Assembly: GCA_021604525.1 (NCBI GenBank)
Contig: BQJD01000032.1
Coordinates: 1 to 44,645, forward strand
Length of the DNA: 44,645 bases
From: a marine bacterium B5-7
GTDB lineage: Bacteria; Pseudomonadota; Gammaproteobacteria; Arenicellales; CAJQKF01
Reading direction: 5' to 3'
Shown here: positions 16,005 to 23,306 of the stretch, piece by piece
How the letters are laid out: every line of letters begins with the position of its first letter
How positions within the stretch are numbered: position 1 is the stretch's first letter
Program-made: the position numbers and the translations under genes
The notes under the pieces: model-generated
Seen by the model: the letters and a program-made list of their open reading frames with translations, nothing else
Database searches by the model: none
Told to the model about the DNA's origin: nothing

Positions 16005-17201
16005 TTAATCGGGTGCAATCTCAGGTACACGCTGCGGGGTTGGGGCTTTTTCAAGTTGTATCTGTGGTTGCGTGGTTAGCGGTTTTTTACTTTCAAGCTG
16101 TACGGCTTTTCGTAGCGTCTTCTGATCAAGTGGTTTCATCTGTCGCGTTTTAAAGTCGCGCTCCATTCTCTGGTATTGGTTGTCTGAACTGCCAAGATGC
16201 TTGATCGGGCTGTCATCTATTTGCGCGGCGCTGTATTCCGGTGGACCAATGTGAAAGTTGATCCAGTTGGAATAGGTGCCGATGGTGGGCTGTGAGCTGT
16301 GTTTCTGTACGATCAACTGGCGTGCCTTGACTCGCCACAAGCCGGTATCGTTGAGCGGCAATGTCTCCGATGCAACCGAGCCGCCCTGGGCTGCGTAGCT
16401 CATCCTGATTTTATAATCGCGAAACGGTTGCCAGTCGTTGACCGAGCCGGTTTCGAAATGTTCGAACTCAAGCTGGAAAGTGCTTTTTGTGTAGTCGACA
16501 TTTTCCGCACCGCATTTCGTTTGAAGATAGGCGGTGATGCCATCGACGTGCGCCGGGTACACCAGTCCATAGGTCGGCATGGATATTATCGGTGGACTCA
16601 TGACGTAGCTTGCCGGACACGGTGGTGCCGGCGGCGGTGGGGGCGGTGGTTTGTTCTTTGCATCAGTGGCAGCTTTTGCCATCAGCAGCCGTTCGTAATT
16701 GGACATCATGTATACGATCACGTTTCTGGTAAACGGGATTTTTGAATACTCAGGTGGAATCCCGTCAATGCAGAAGGCGTTGGCGAGACCATTGGGATCG
16801 CCAGCGTAGTTCTTGATAGCCACCGGCCAGTCGGGGTAAATCCAGGGATCCTTGGTGCTGGTGCCGATTACCGATGCGCTGGAGTTCAAACGGCCTTCGA
16901 ATTTGGCGGCCTCGGCGAATTCCAGCGTGCCCGGTTCATACTCACCCTTGACCTTGAACCGCACGATGGGATCGCCAAACTCACTGCCGCCATCGTCACG
17001 CTTGATCTCGCAGCGACCGACGAAGCTGTAGCCATGGCTTTCTGAATTGAAGGAATAGGATTTATCCGACAGGGTGCATACCAGCTTGCCATCCGGGCAA
17101 CCGCCGAGTCGGCCTTCGGTATCGAGAACACAACCGGATGAAATACCGGCCGTGACAGTGAGCGCAAATAATTTTGCGGGTAGCAGGGTCGATACGTGCA
17201 T
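16005..17201 (-). CDS. unrecognised secreted lipoprotein with proline run
   Basis: 398 aa from ATG 17201, which has ggag 7 nt upstream. The N-terminus is a lipoprotein signal (TVTAGISSGC, acylated Cys24). A short Cys-rich head follows (GGCPDGKLVCTLSD), then a beta-rich region, a run of seven prolines around residue 190-200 ending PPAPPCP, and a second beta-rich domain (residues about 230-330) with DTGLWRVKARQLIV and SNWINFHIG, which resembles an Ig/fibronectin-like fold. The C-terminal 70 residues are charged, Gln- and Pro-rich and probably disordered. I recognise no family. Its Gly after the lipid Cys region gives no clear Lol-avoidance signal. Stand-alone, divergent from the TetR operon end. 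Confidence 0.8.
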   Translation of the reverse strand: MHVSTLLPAKLFALTVTAGISSGCVLDTEGRLGGCPDGKLVCTLSDKSYSFNSESHGYSFVGRCEIKRDDGGSEFGDPIVRFKVKGEYEPGTLEFAEAAKFEGRLNSSASVIGTSTKDPWIYPDWPVAIKNYAGDPNGLANAFCIDGIPPEYSKIPFTRNVIVYMMSNYERLLMAKAATDAKNKPPPPPPPAPPCPASYVMSPPIISMPTYGLVYPAHVDGITAYLQTKCGAENVDYTKSTFQLEFEHFETGSVNDWQPFRDYKIRMSYAAQGGSVASETLPLNDTGLWRVKARQLIVQKHSSQPTIGTYSNWINFHIGPPEYSAAQIDDSPIKHLGSSDNQYQRMERDFKTRQMKPLDQKTLRKAVQLESKKPLTTQPQIQLEKAPTPQRVPEIAPD

Positions 17202-17352
17202 GGCGGATCTCCGTCGCAATCATGCACCCCCTGTGTGAGTCTAGCGTGGCGGCATATCATGAGGAATCACCATCGGACGGCAGGCGTGGTTTTACGCGTC
17301 AATGGTTGGTCGTTGTTCGCAAACGGTAGGCTAACGGTCAGGTATCTTGTTT

Positions 17353-17949
17353 TTATCGGATGGTGAATTGTCGAAGCAGTTGTATATGCATCTCAAGTGC
17401 TTCACGTTGCCGAGCCGGTGGCCAGCTTTGTGGACTGGTAACGGCGCTGGCGGTGAGTCCATTGAGGAAGTTGAGCAGCGATGCGTGTACCGCATCGAAC
17501 AACGATGCAGACCATTGTGTGGATTCCGGCCAGCACAGGCGAATAACCTTGGCATACAGTTCCACCGCATCATCATGCACGGCACGATTGACTCTCGCTA
17601 ATGTACGATCTGTCGTTACCCGGCCCCAGAAGCTGACCCACACGGCGCTTTCCCGTCGCCGTGCAGCATCAAGCGGCAATGATTCCTCGAGTATCGATAA
17701 CAACCGGTCCTCGCCATCGTCGAGGCGATTTAATACGCGCTGTTCGGTTCGTTGGAATACCAGCCGCAGCGCCGCCGCGACAATCTCCCGCTTGGTTTTG
17801 AAGTAGTGGGTAATCATGCCGGTAGTCACTTTTGCTTCAGTAGCGATATCGGCAAGAGTAGTAGCGTCGACTCCACGACGCGCCAGCGCACGACATGCCG
17901 CCAGGGCAATCTGGCGTCGTTGTACTTCATGGTTAACGACTTTGGGCAT
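17353..17949 (-). CDS. BetI-like TetR-family repressor
   Basis: TetR-family regulator (198 aa) closest in style to BetI, the choline-sensing repressor. The helix-turn-helix is DATTLADIATEAKVTTGMITHYFKTKREIVAAALR (residues 29-63), and the C-terminal ligand domain holds the BetI-like VWVSFWGRVTTDRTLARVNR. It is the last gene of the leftward butyrobetaine/carnitine operon, 41 bp after caiD. A quaternary amine such as carnitine, butyrobetaine or betaine is a natural ligand guess, supported only by context and BetI resemblance. I could not identify its operator upstream of the first gene. Confidence 0.88.
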   Translation of the reverse strand: MPKVVNHEVQRRQIALAACRALARRGVDATTLADIATEAKVTTGMITHYFKTKREIVAAALRLVFQRTEQRVLNRLDDGEDRLLSILEESLPLDAARRRESAVWVSFWGRVTTDRTLARVNRAVHDDAVELYAKVIRLCWPESTQWSASLFDAVHASLLNFLNGLTASAVTSPQSWPPARQREALEMHIQLLRQFTIR

Positions 17950-17990
17950 TTATTTGTCGAGCGAAATGCACTTGACGCTAACCGACAACG

Positions 17991-18773
17991 TTATCGACCC
18001 TGCCACTTCGGTTCGCGTTTCTCGGCAAATGCACGAGGTCCTTCTTTGAGATCCTCGGACTGGTTTACTGCGACGACAGTTGCACAGGCATCATGTACGG
18101 TGAAGGATTCGTGTTCGGACACCATCTCGGTTGCTCGCAGTACTTGCTTGATGGCCGGATACAGTAACGGCGGTCCGGCGACAAGCGTGGCCGCCACTTC
18201 ACGCGCCTTGGCGAGTCCTTCGCCTTTGGGAACCACGTAATTAACAAGGCCGAAGTGCTTGGCCTCGGTAACGTCCATCCAGCGACCGGTCATCATGAAT
18301 TCCACTGCGACATGATAGGGAATGCGCCGCCTTAGCTTGATCACGCCGGCATCCGGTAACACGCCGACATTGATCTCCGGCAGAGCGAAGCTGGCGTGCT
18401 CTTCGGCGACAATGAGATCGCATCCGAGCATCATCTCGAATCCGCCGCCGCAGGCAATTCCGTTGATTGCGGCGATGATGGGCTTGTTGAGATTGCGTGG
18501 ATAGTTGAGTCCGCCGAAACCGCCTTCACCGTAATCCGAATCGGATGCTTCACCGGTTTCGGCGACGTTCTTGAGATCCCAGCCGGCGCTGAAAAATTTA
18601 TCACCGGCACCCGTCAGGATAGCGAAACGAAGTTCAGGATCGTCCCGAAACGAAGTCCACAGCTTATTCAATTGGCGGCAATCGGTGGCCGAGATGGCGT
18701 TAGCCTTACCCTTGCAAAGGGTGACTTCAAGGACCGGTCCGCGACGTTCGGTTGTAAACGGTAGTTGGCTCAT
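17991..18773 (-). CDS. caiD: carnitinyl-CoA dehydratase / crotonobetainyl-CoA hydratase
   Basis: Crotonase-fold enzyme (260 aa) that interconverts crotonobetainyl-CoA and L-carnitinyl-CoA. Family features: KANAISATDCRQLN near the N-terminus, the oxyanion-hole segments FSAGWDLKNVAE and ACGGGFEMMLGCD, the acidic residue in ASFALPEINVGVLPD, and a C-terminus (EGPRAFAEKREPKWQGR) that is strikingly similar to E. coli CaiD as I remember it. The GYGEGGFGGL loop after the first motif is also CaiD-like. The ATG directly follows the TAA of the ligase gene, so the two are coupled. Confidence 0.88.
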   Translation of the reverse strand: MSQLPFTTERRGPVLEVTLCKGKANAISATDCRQLNKLWTSFRDDPELRFAILTGAGDKFFSAGWDLKNVAETGEASDSDYGEGGFGGLNYPRNLNKPIIAAINGIACGGGFEMMLGCDLIVAEEHASFALPEINVGVLPDAGVIKLRRRIPYHVAVEFMMTGRWMDVTEAKHFGLVNYVVPKGEGLAKAREVAATLVAGPPLLYPAIKQVLRATEMVSEHESFTVHDACATVVAVNQSEDLKEGPRAFAEKREPKWQGR

Positions 18774-20825
18774 TTAATTCTCCCGGATAGTGATGAGTGC
18801 ATCGGCGCATACGGTGCCCTTGCCGTTTGGCCTGACCATTAATGGATTGATGTCGAGTTCAGCGAGGCGAAGGCCAGGTATATCGATGATTACAGGCAGT
18901 GTCATGATGGTATTGATGACTGCCTGTCTGTCGCCTGGCAGCGCACCGCGCCAACCGTCGAGTAATCGGGACACTTTTAAACGTGATAGCGCCCGTTCGA
19001 CATTACTGCGTTTAAGCGGTAACAGCATGGCGATACGATCATTCAGTAATTCGGCATGGATACCGCCTGCACCGAAGCTGATGAAATGTCCGAAATCGGC
19101 GTCATGACCGATGCCGACGATCAACTCTGCCACCGCGTCGTCGATCATCTCCTCAATCAGCACCGTGTCGGTTAACCTGTCCATTGAACGCGCGGCGGCA
19201 AGTGCTGCGTCAGGCGTGGTGATATTCAAGACAACGCCGTTAACATCACTCTTGTGTGAAACGTCTTCCATCACCGCCTTGATGACCACGCGCCCGCCAA
19301 TACCTGCCAGTTGGTTGAAGACGTTGCCGGCGTCATTGATAGAAGAAGTCTGTCCCCGTGGAACTTTAAGGCCAGCACTCATCAGTAGCGTCTTGCTGTC
19401 AGGCTCGTTCATACGCACGAGTGCGCAGGAGGGCGATTCGGTAGAGCCTGTTAAAACCGGTGGTTGCCAGTTTTGCCAGCGTTCACCAACTTGAGCACCA
19501 TGGGCAAAGGCTTGCAGGAAGCTGGCAAGTCCCTGCATCGGCGCGACGCCGGCATCAAGACAACGGTTTCTGATTTCAACGGAAAGGCTTTCGGCGAGCG
19601 AGCTGATCAATACTGCCGGATTGCCTGTGGTTCGCGAGGCAGTCAGCATGGCGTCAATCGGCATCAGCCAGGTCGACAAGTCGGCTTCCCCTGCGGGCGG
19701 CGGGTCGAGTACGAAGGCGCAAAGCGCGGATTCATCCTGCATCAGTGCGCCAAACATGGCTTGCATGCGTTCACTATCGAACCAGGTCGCGGTACCGAAA
19801 TCCAACGGGTTGGCGATCGCCACCCGGGGACCCGTACTGGCCTTGAGCGCCTCGCTTTGAGCAGATGAAGGATCGCTGAATTCGATATCGAGATGGCGGG
19901 CGTTATCGCAGACCATCGCCATATCGCCACCCGAAGCGCCGGCTACAAACAGCTTTCGTGATTTAAGCGGACCGATACAGTGCAGCAGCTTCAGTGTTTC
20001 AAGAAGTTGATCCAGCGTTTCGCAGCGCGCCACGCCCAGCCTGTCGAAAAGCGTGTCATAGAGCGTATCGGAACCGGTCATCGCACCGGTATGGGTCAAC
20101 GCCACGCGTCGGCTCTTCTCTGATCGTCCGGCTTTAACAATGGCGACTGGCGTGGACCTGTCCTGGGCATGTTCGATGGCATCGGTAAAGCCGGCAACAT
20201 CGTTGATGCCTTCCAGATATAGACCGATGGCGCTGACTCTCGGGTCGTCGGCGAGATAGCGGATAAGATCAGCCGACGTCAGCCGCTGCTGGTTGCCAAG
20301 TGTCACTACAAAACCGATGTCCAGCGAACGTTGCTGATACATCAGCGTCAGGGCGATGGTGCCACTTTGGGTAATGATCGCTACACCGCGCTCTACCGCC
20401 TGACCCACCACCTGGTCGGGCCACATCGACACACGGTCGAAGAAGTTGACGAAGCCGTAGCAATTCGGGCCGATGAAGGGAATATCGCCTGACACCATAT
20501 GCAGACGGTCGCGGTAGTCGGCGCCGTCCGCGGTTTCGCCGAAACCCGATGCGAATATCACCGCGCCGCCTATGCCACGTGCAGCCTGGACTTCGAATTC
20601 ACTGACCGTTGCCTCGCGGTTGATCCCGAAGAAAACACTATCCGGCACGCCGGGCAGGACGTCGGTGGAGTTGAAATAACCGCTGCGATTGGGGTGTACG
20701 CACCAGATATCGCCCGGGTAACCCAGTTTCAAACATTGCTCGGCGACTGTATCCGACCAGCGCCCACCGTAGATTGCAATACTGCGGGGCTTGAACAACC
20801 GATCAAGATCGACGGCGGATGTCAC
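18774..20825 (-). CDS. NDP-forming acyl-CoA ligase (acetyl-CoA synthetase ADP-forming type)
   Basis: Fused alpha-beta acyl-CoA synthetase of the NDP-forming superfamily (683 aa). The order is a CoA-binding Rossmann domain (residues 1-130, with FIGPNCYGFVNF), a succinyl-CoA-synthetase-like domain with the phospho-histidine motif ALTHTGAMTGSDT (His245), a second flavodoxin-like domain, and a C-terminal ATP-grasp domain (from about 465; GGRVVIKAVMEDVSHKSDVNGV, then VLIEEMI, GAGGIHAEL and AELDINPLMV). GTG start overlaps the preceding stop (GTGA). In this operon it most plausibly activates gamma-butyrobetaine and/or carnitine to CoA esters, replacing the AMP-forming CaiC or the BcoAB ligase. The substrate is inferred from neighbours only. 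Confidence 0.88.
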   Translation of the reverse strand: MTSAVDLDRLFKPRSIAIYGGRWSDTVAEQCLKLGYPGDIWCVHPNRSGYFNSTDVLPGVPDSVFFGINREATVSEFEVQAARGIGGAVIFASGFGETADGADYRDRLHMVSGDIPFIGPNCYGFVNFFDRVSMWPDQVVGQAVERGVAIITQSGTIALTLMYQQRSLDIGFVVTLGNQQRLTSADLIRYLADDPRVSAIGLYLEGINDVAGFTDAIEHAQDRSTPVAIVKAGRSEKSRRVALTHTGAMTGSDTLYDTLFDRLGVARCETLDQLLETLKLLHCIGPLKSRKLFVAGASGGDMAMVCDNARHLDIEFSDPSSAQSEALKASTGPRVAIANPLDFGTATWFDSERMQAMFGALMQDESALCAFVLDPPPAGEADLSTWLMPIDAMLTASRTTGNPAVLISSLAESLSVEIRNRCLDAGVAPMQGLASFLQAFAHGAQVGERWQNWQPPVLTGSTESPSCALVRMNEPDSKTLLMSAGLKVPRGQTSSINDAGNVFNQLAGIGGRVVIKAVMEDVSHKSDVNGVVLNITTPDAALAAARSMDRLTDTVLIEEMIDDAVAELIVGIGHDADFGHFISFGAGGIHAELLNDRIAMLLPLKRSNVERALSRLKVSRLLDGWRGALPGDRQAVINTIMTLPVIIDIPGLRLAELDINPLMVRPNGKGTVCADALITIREN

Positions 20826-21820
20826 CCGCTTTTCTCCGCCCGGTGTCGCAGGTGTTTTTCAAATTGGTTCAAGGTCGCGCCGGAGGCCATATCATGTTTG
20901 CGCAGTACTCTTTGGATGGCCACCATGCACTCGTCACGTATACGTTCGAGTTCGCGAATCGAGCGGCCGCCGGCCTGTGCCTCGGTACCATCGGCGAAGC
21001 GCGCGACGATATCCTCCGACAATGGCGGTGCTTTTAAGTGTGACCAGGGCCACTCGAGCGCGGGACCGAACTGCTCGATAAAATGTCGTGCACCGCCTTC
21101 ACCGCCGGCGATCATGTAGATCTGGTTCATGCCCATGATGGCCCAGCGCAAGCCGGGTCCGTAGACGATTGCCTCATCGAGCTCGCCAGTGGTGGCGATG
21201 TCATCATTCAAGGCATGCAGGATCTCGCGCCACATGGCTTCTTGCAGACGATCGGAGATATGCCCCGGAACCTCACGTCGAACCATGAGCGCATGCATGC
21301 CGATGGATTCATAAAACCCGCGCGCCACCTGCTTGTATGAATCATCAGTTTCGTTGCCACCGACGATCTCCACCAGTGGACACAGATACACCGGATTGAA
21401 TGGATGGCCTACGATGAAGCGCTCCGGATGATTCATGCCGTGTTGCATTTCGCTCGGCATAAAGCCTGAAGTACTCGAAGCGATGATGACGTCGGCGGGT
21501 GCGTGCTCGGCGAGAGTTGCGAAGACCGAGCGCTTGATCTCAAGGGTTTCGGGAACGCTTTCCTGGATAAAGTCAGCGGTTAGTGCTACTTCATTAAAGT
21601 CGGTGGTGAAGCGCAGCATTCCACGCTGCGGCATGTCGATATCGGCAGTTAATGCATTAAGCGACGGCGCGGCATTGTCGATGGCGTCGTTAAGCCAGTC
21701 CTGCATTTTTGGATTCAGGTCGGCGGCAATGACATCGACGCCGGCGTGCAGCGCGCGTGCCGCCCAACCTGCGCCAATGACGCCGGTACCGATGAGGCCC
21801 AGACGATTAATCTCTCGCAT
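20822..21820 (-). CDS. L-carnitine dehydrogenase (3-hydroxyacyl-CoA dehydrogenase family)
   Basis: NAD-dependent dehydrogenase (332 aa) oxidising L-carnitine to 3-dehydrocarnitine; called LcdH or CdhA in characterised bacteria. The Rossmann motif is GLIGTGVIGAGWAARALHAG (residues 8-27), followed by VPETLEIKR, ASSTSGFMPSEMQ, and the catalytic segment VGHPFNPVYLCPLVEIVGG. The C-terminal helical domain has YGPGLRWAIMGMNQIYMIAGGEGG, a strong marker of carnitine rather than acyl-CoA substrates. The length fits the family without the thioesterase fusion seen in some members. It ends by a 4-bp overlap with the ligase gene. Confidence 0.9.
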   Translation of the reverse strand: MREINRLGLIGTGVIGAGWAARALHAGVDVIAADLNPKMQDWLNDAIDNAAPSLNALTADIDMPQRGMLRFTTDFNEVALTADFIQESVPETLEIKRSVFATLAEHAPADVIIASSTSGFMPSEMQHGMNHPERFIVGHPFNPVYLCPLVEIVGGNETDDSYKQVARGFYESIGMHALMVRREVPGHISDRLQEAMWREILHALNDDIATTGELDEAIVYGPGLRWAIMGMNQIYMIAGGEGGARHFIEQFGPALEWPWSHLKAPPLSEDIVARFADGTEAQAGGRSIRELERIRDECMVAIQRVLRKHDMASGATLNQFEKHLRHRAEKSG

Positions 21821-21927
21821 GGTGTTTAACTTCCGTTATGTGATTGGCGGTTTAAAGAATGAGCAATGATTGCAAGGTGTTATCGTTTAGATAGTTCCTG
21901 GCCATAGCCGCGGGTTCCGCGTTGTCG

Positions 21928-23094
21928 TCAGCAACCAAGTGGTCGCAGAAGTTCACGCGAGATAATGTGACGCTGGATTTCCGAAGTACCGTCCCATATG
22001 CGTTCGATGCGCGCATCGCGCCAGATACGTTCCAACGCCATGTCTTCCATTACACCCATGCCGCCAACGGTCTGTATGCATTGATCGCTGGTTCGCGCCA
22101 GCATCTCGGAACAGTACAGCTTGGCCATGGCGCAATCCCCGGGCGTGACCGTGCCCTGGTCGATTCGCCACGCGGTATTGAGCAGCAGCAGGTTGGCAAG
22201 ACGAATTTCAACGGCCATGTCGGCCAATGGAAAAGACACACCCTGGAATCGACCGATTTTCTGGCCGAACTGCTCGCGTTCGGCGGCGTAGTTGAGAGCG
22301 ATGTCGTAAGCCCGCTCGGCCCGCGCGACACAGGTTGCAGCGACCGTCAGGCGGGTCGGACCAAGCCATTGATTGACGAGTTCGAATCCTGCGCCTTCCT
22401 CACCCATGAGACGCCAGCCGGGTAGTCGGACATTATCGAAGCGCAGGATGTTGTTGGGATAACCGCGATGGGATACGTTGTTGTAACCCGGTAAAACTTC
22501 AACACCGGCATCGCTGAAATCAACCAGGAACGCCGAGATACGCTTACGGGTTGCAGGGCTGTTGGACTGCTCCTCGCCACTGGCAGCAAACAGCACACAA
22601 TAATCCGATACCTCGGCCTGGGAAATAAAATGTTTGGTGCCGTTGATAATCCACTCGTCGCCATCGCGCACTGCGCGACACTGCATGCCGCGCAAATCGG
22701 AACCCGCGCCGGGTTCGGTCATGGCGATGCAGTCGCGCTTTTCACCTTTGAGTGTCGGTTCAAGGAAGTGTTCAATCTGTGGACCTTCACAGGCAGCGAG
22801 AAGGTTCATTGGCCGATGGGCGCATTCGGCCAATGCCAGGGATGTTCGCCCCAACTCTTTTTCAATGAGCGTGACGGACACCGCATCAAGACCGCCGCCA
22901 CCGACATCCTCCGGCAGGTTGCAGGCATGCAGGCCAAGCTCGATGGAACGCTGCTTTAATTTTTTGGCCAGTTCTGGAGGGGTCTTGCCGGTACGCTCCA
23001 GGGTTTCTTCATGCGGTATCATTTCGCGCATGACGAACGCCCGCGTGGTATCGATGAGGAGCTGCTGTTCGCTGGTGAGTTCGAAGTCGATCAC
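21928..23094 (-). CDS. acyl-CoA dehydrogenase, probable gamma-butyrobetainyl-CoA dehydrogenase
   Basis: FAD-dependent acyl-CoA dehydrogenase (388 aa). FAD-binding segments are CIAMTEPGAGSDLRGMQ and WIINGTKHFISQA; the C-terminal four-helix domain has REQFGQKIGRFQG and QTVGGMGVMEDMALERIWRD. In short- and medium-chain family members the catalytic base is Glu in a YEGT motif; here it is Asp368 (IWDGTSEIQ). In context it should form crotonobetainyl-CoA from gamma-butyrobetainyl-CoA, the reverse of E. coli CaiA. The reading frame opens with GTG at 23094; an ATG two bases upstream is out of frame. First gene of the leftward operon, 107 bp from the next. Confidence 0.85.
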   Translation of the reverse strand: MIDFELTSEQQLLIDTTRAFVMREMIPHEETLERTGKTPPELAKKLKQRSIELGLHACNLPEDVGGGGLDAVSVTLIEKELGRTSLALAECAHRPMNLLAACEGPQIEHFLEPTLKGEKRDCIAMTEPGAGSDLRGMQCRAVRDGDEWIINGTKHFISQAEVSDYCVLFAASGEEQSNSPATRKRISAFLVDFSDAGVEVLPGYNNVSHRGYPNNILRFDNVRLPGWRLMGEEGAGFELVNQWLGPTRLTVAATCVARAERAYDIALNYAAEREQFGQKIGRFQGVSFPLADMAVEIRLANLLLLNTAWRIDQGTVTPGDCAMAKLYCSEMLARTSDQCIQTVGGMGVMEDMALERIWRDARIERIWDGTSEIQRHIISRELLRPLGC

Positions 23095-23220
23095 ATTAAA
23101 TCCCGGTCTGCGATGGTTTTTATATAACGACCATTATATTTAAAATGCAGAAAATAGCTGCAGAAAGTATTTATCAGATTGTGACCGGAATCGCGAAATT
23201 TTGCACTTTGGGCGACGGAG

Positions 23221-23247
23221 TCCCGCAGACCGGCACGGTCTGCGGGA
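23221..23247. terminator. perfect 12-bp hairpin after the large secreted protein gene
   Basis: tcccgcagaccg (23221-23232) and cggtctgcggga (23236-23247) flank a 3-nt loop. It stands about 60 bp past the stop of the leftward large gene and 125 bp upstream of the acyl-CoA dehydrogenase gene, insulating the two. No T-tract follows on either strand, so it is terminator-like by stem strength only. Confidence 0.6.
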
Positions 23248-23306
23248 TATCAGGTTGAAGTCAGTGTTGTCCTGTCAGCGAGTTTAAATTGCGGTAAAAC
23301 TCTTTA

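Noticed and set aside
17752-18240. 162-codon plus-strand frame across the TetR and caiD genes
   Set aside because: It straddles two good genes on the other strand with no ribosome site or motif.
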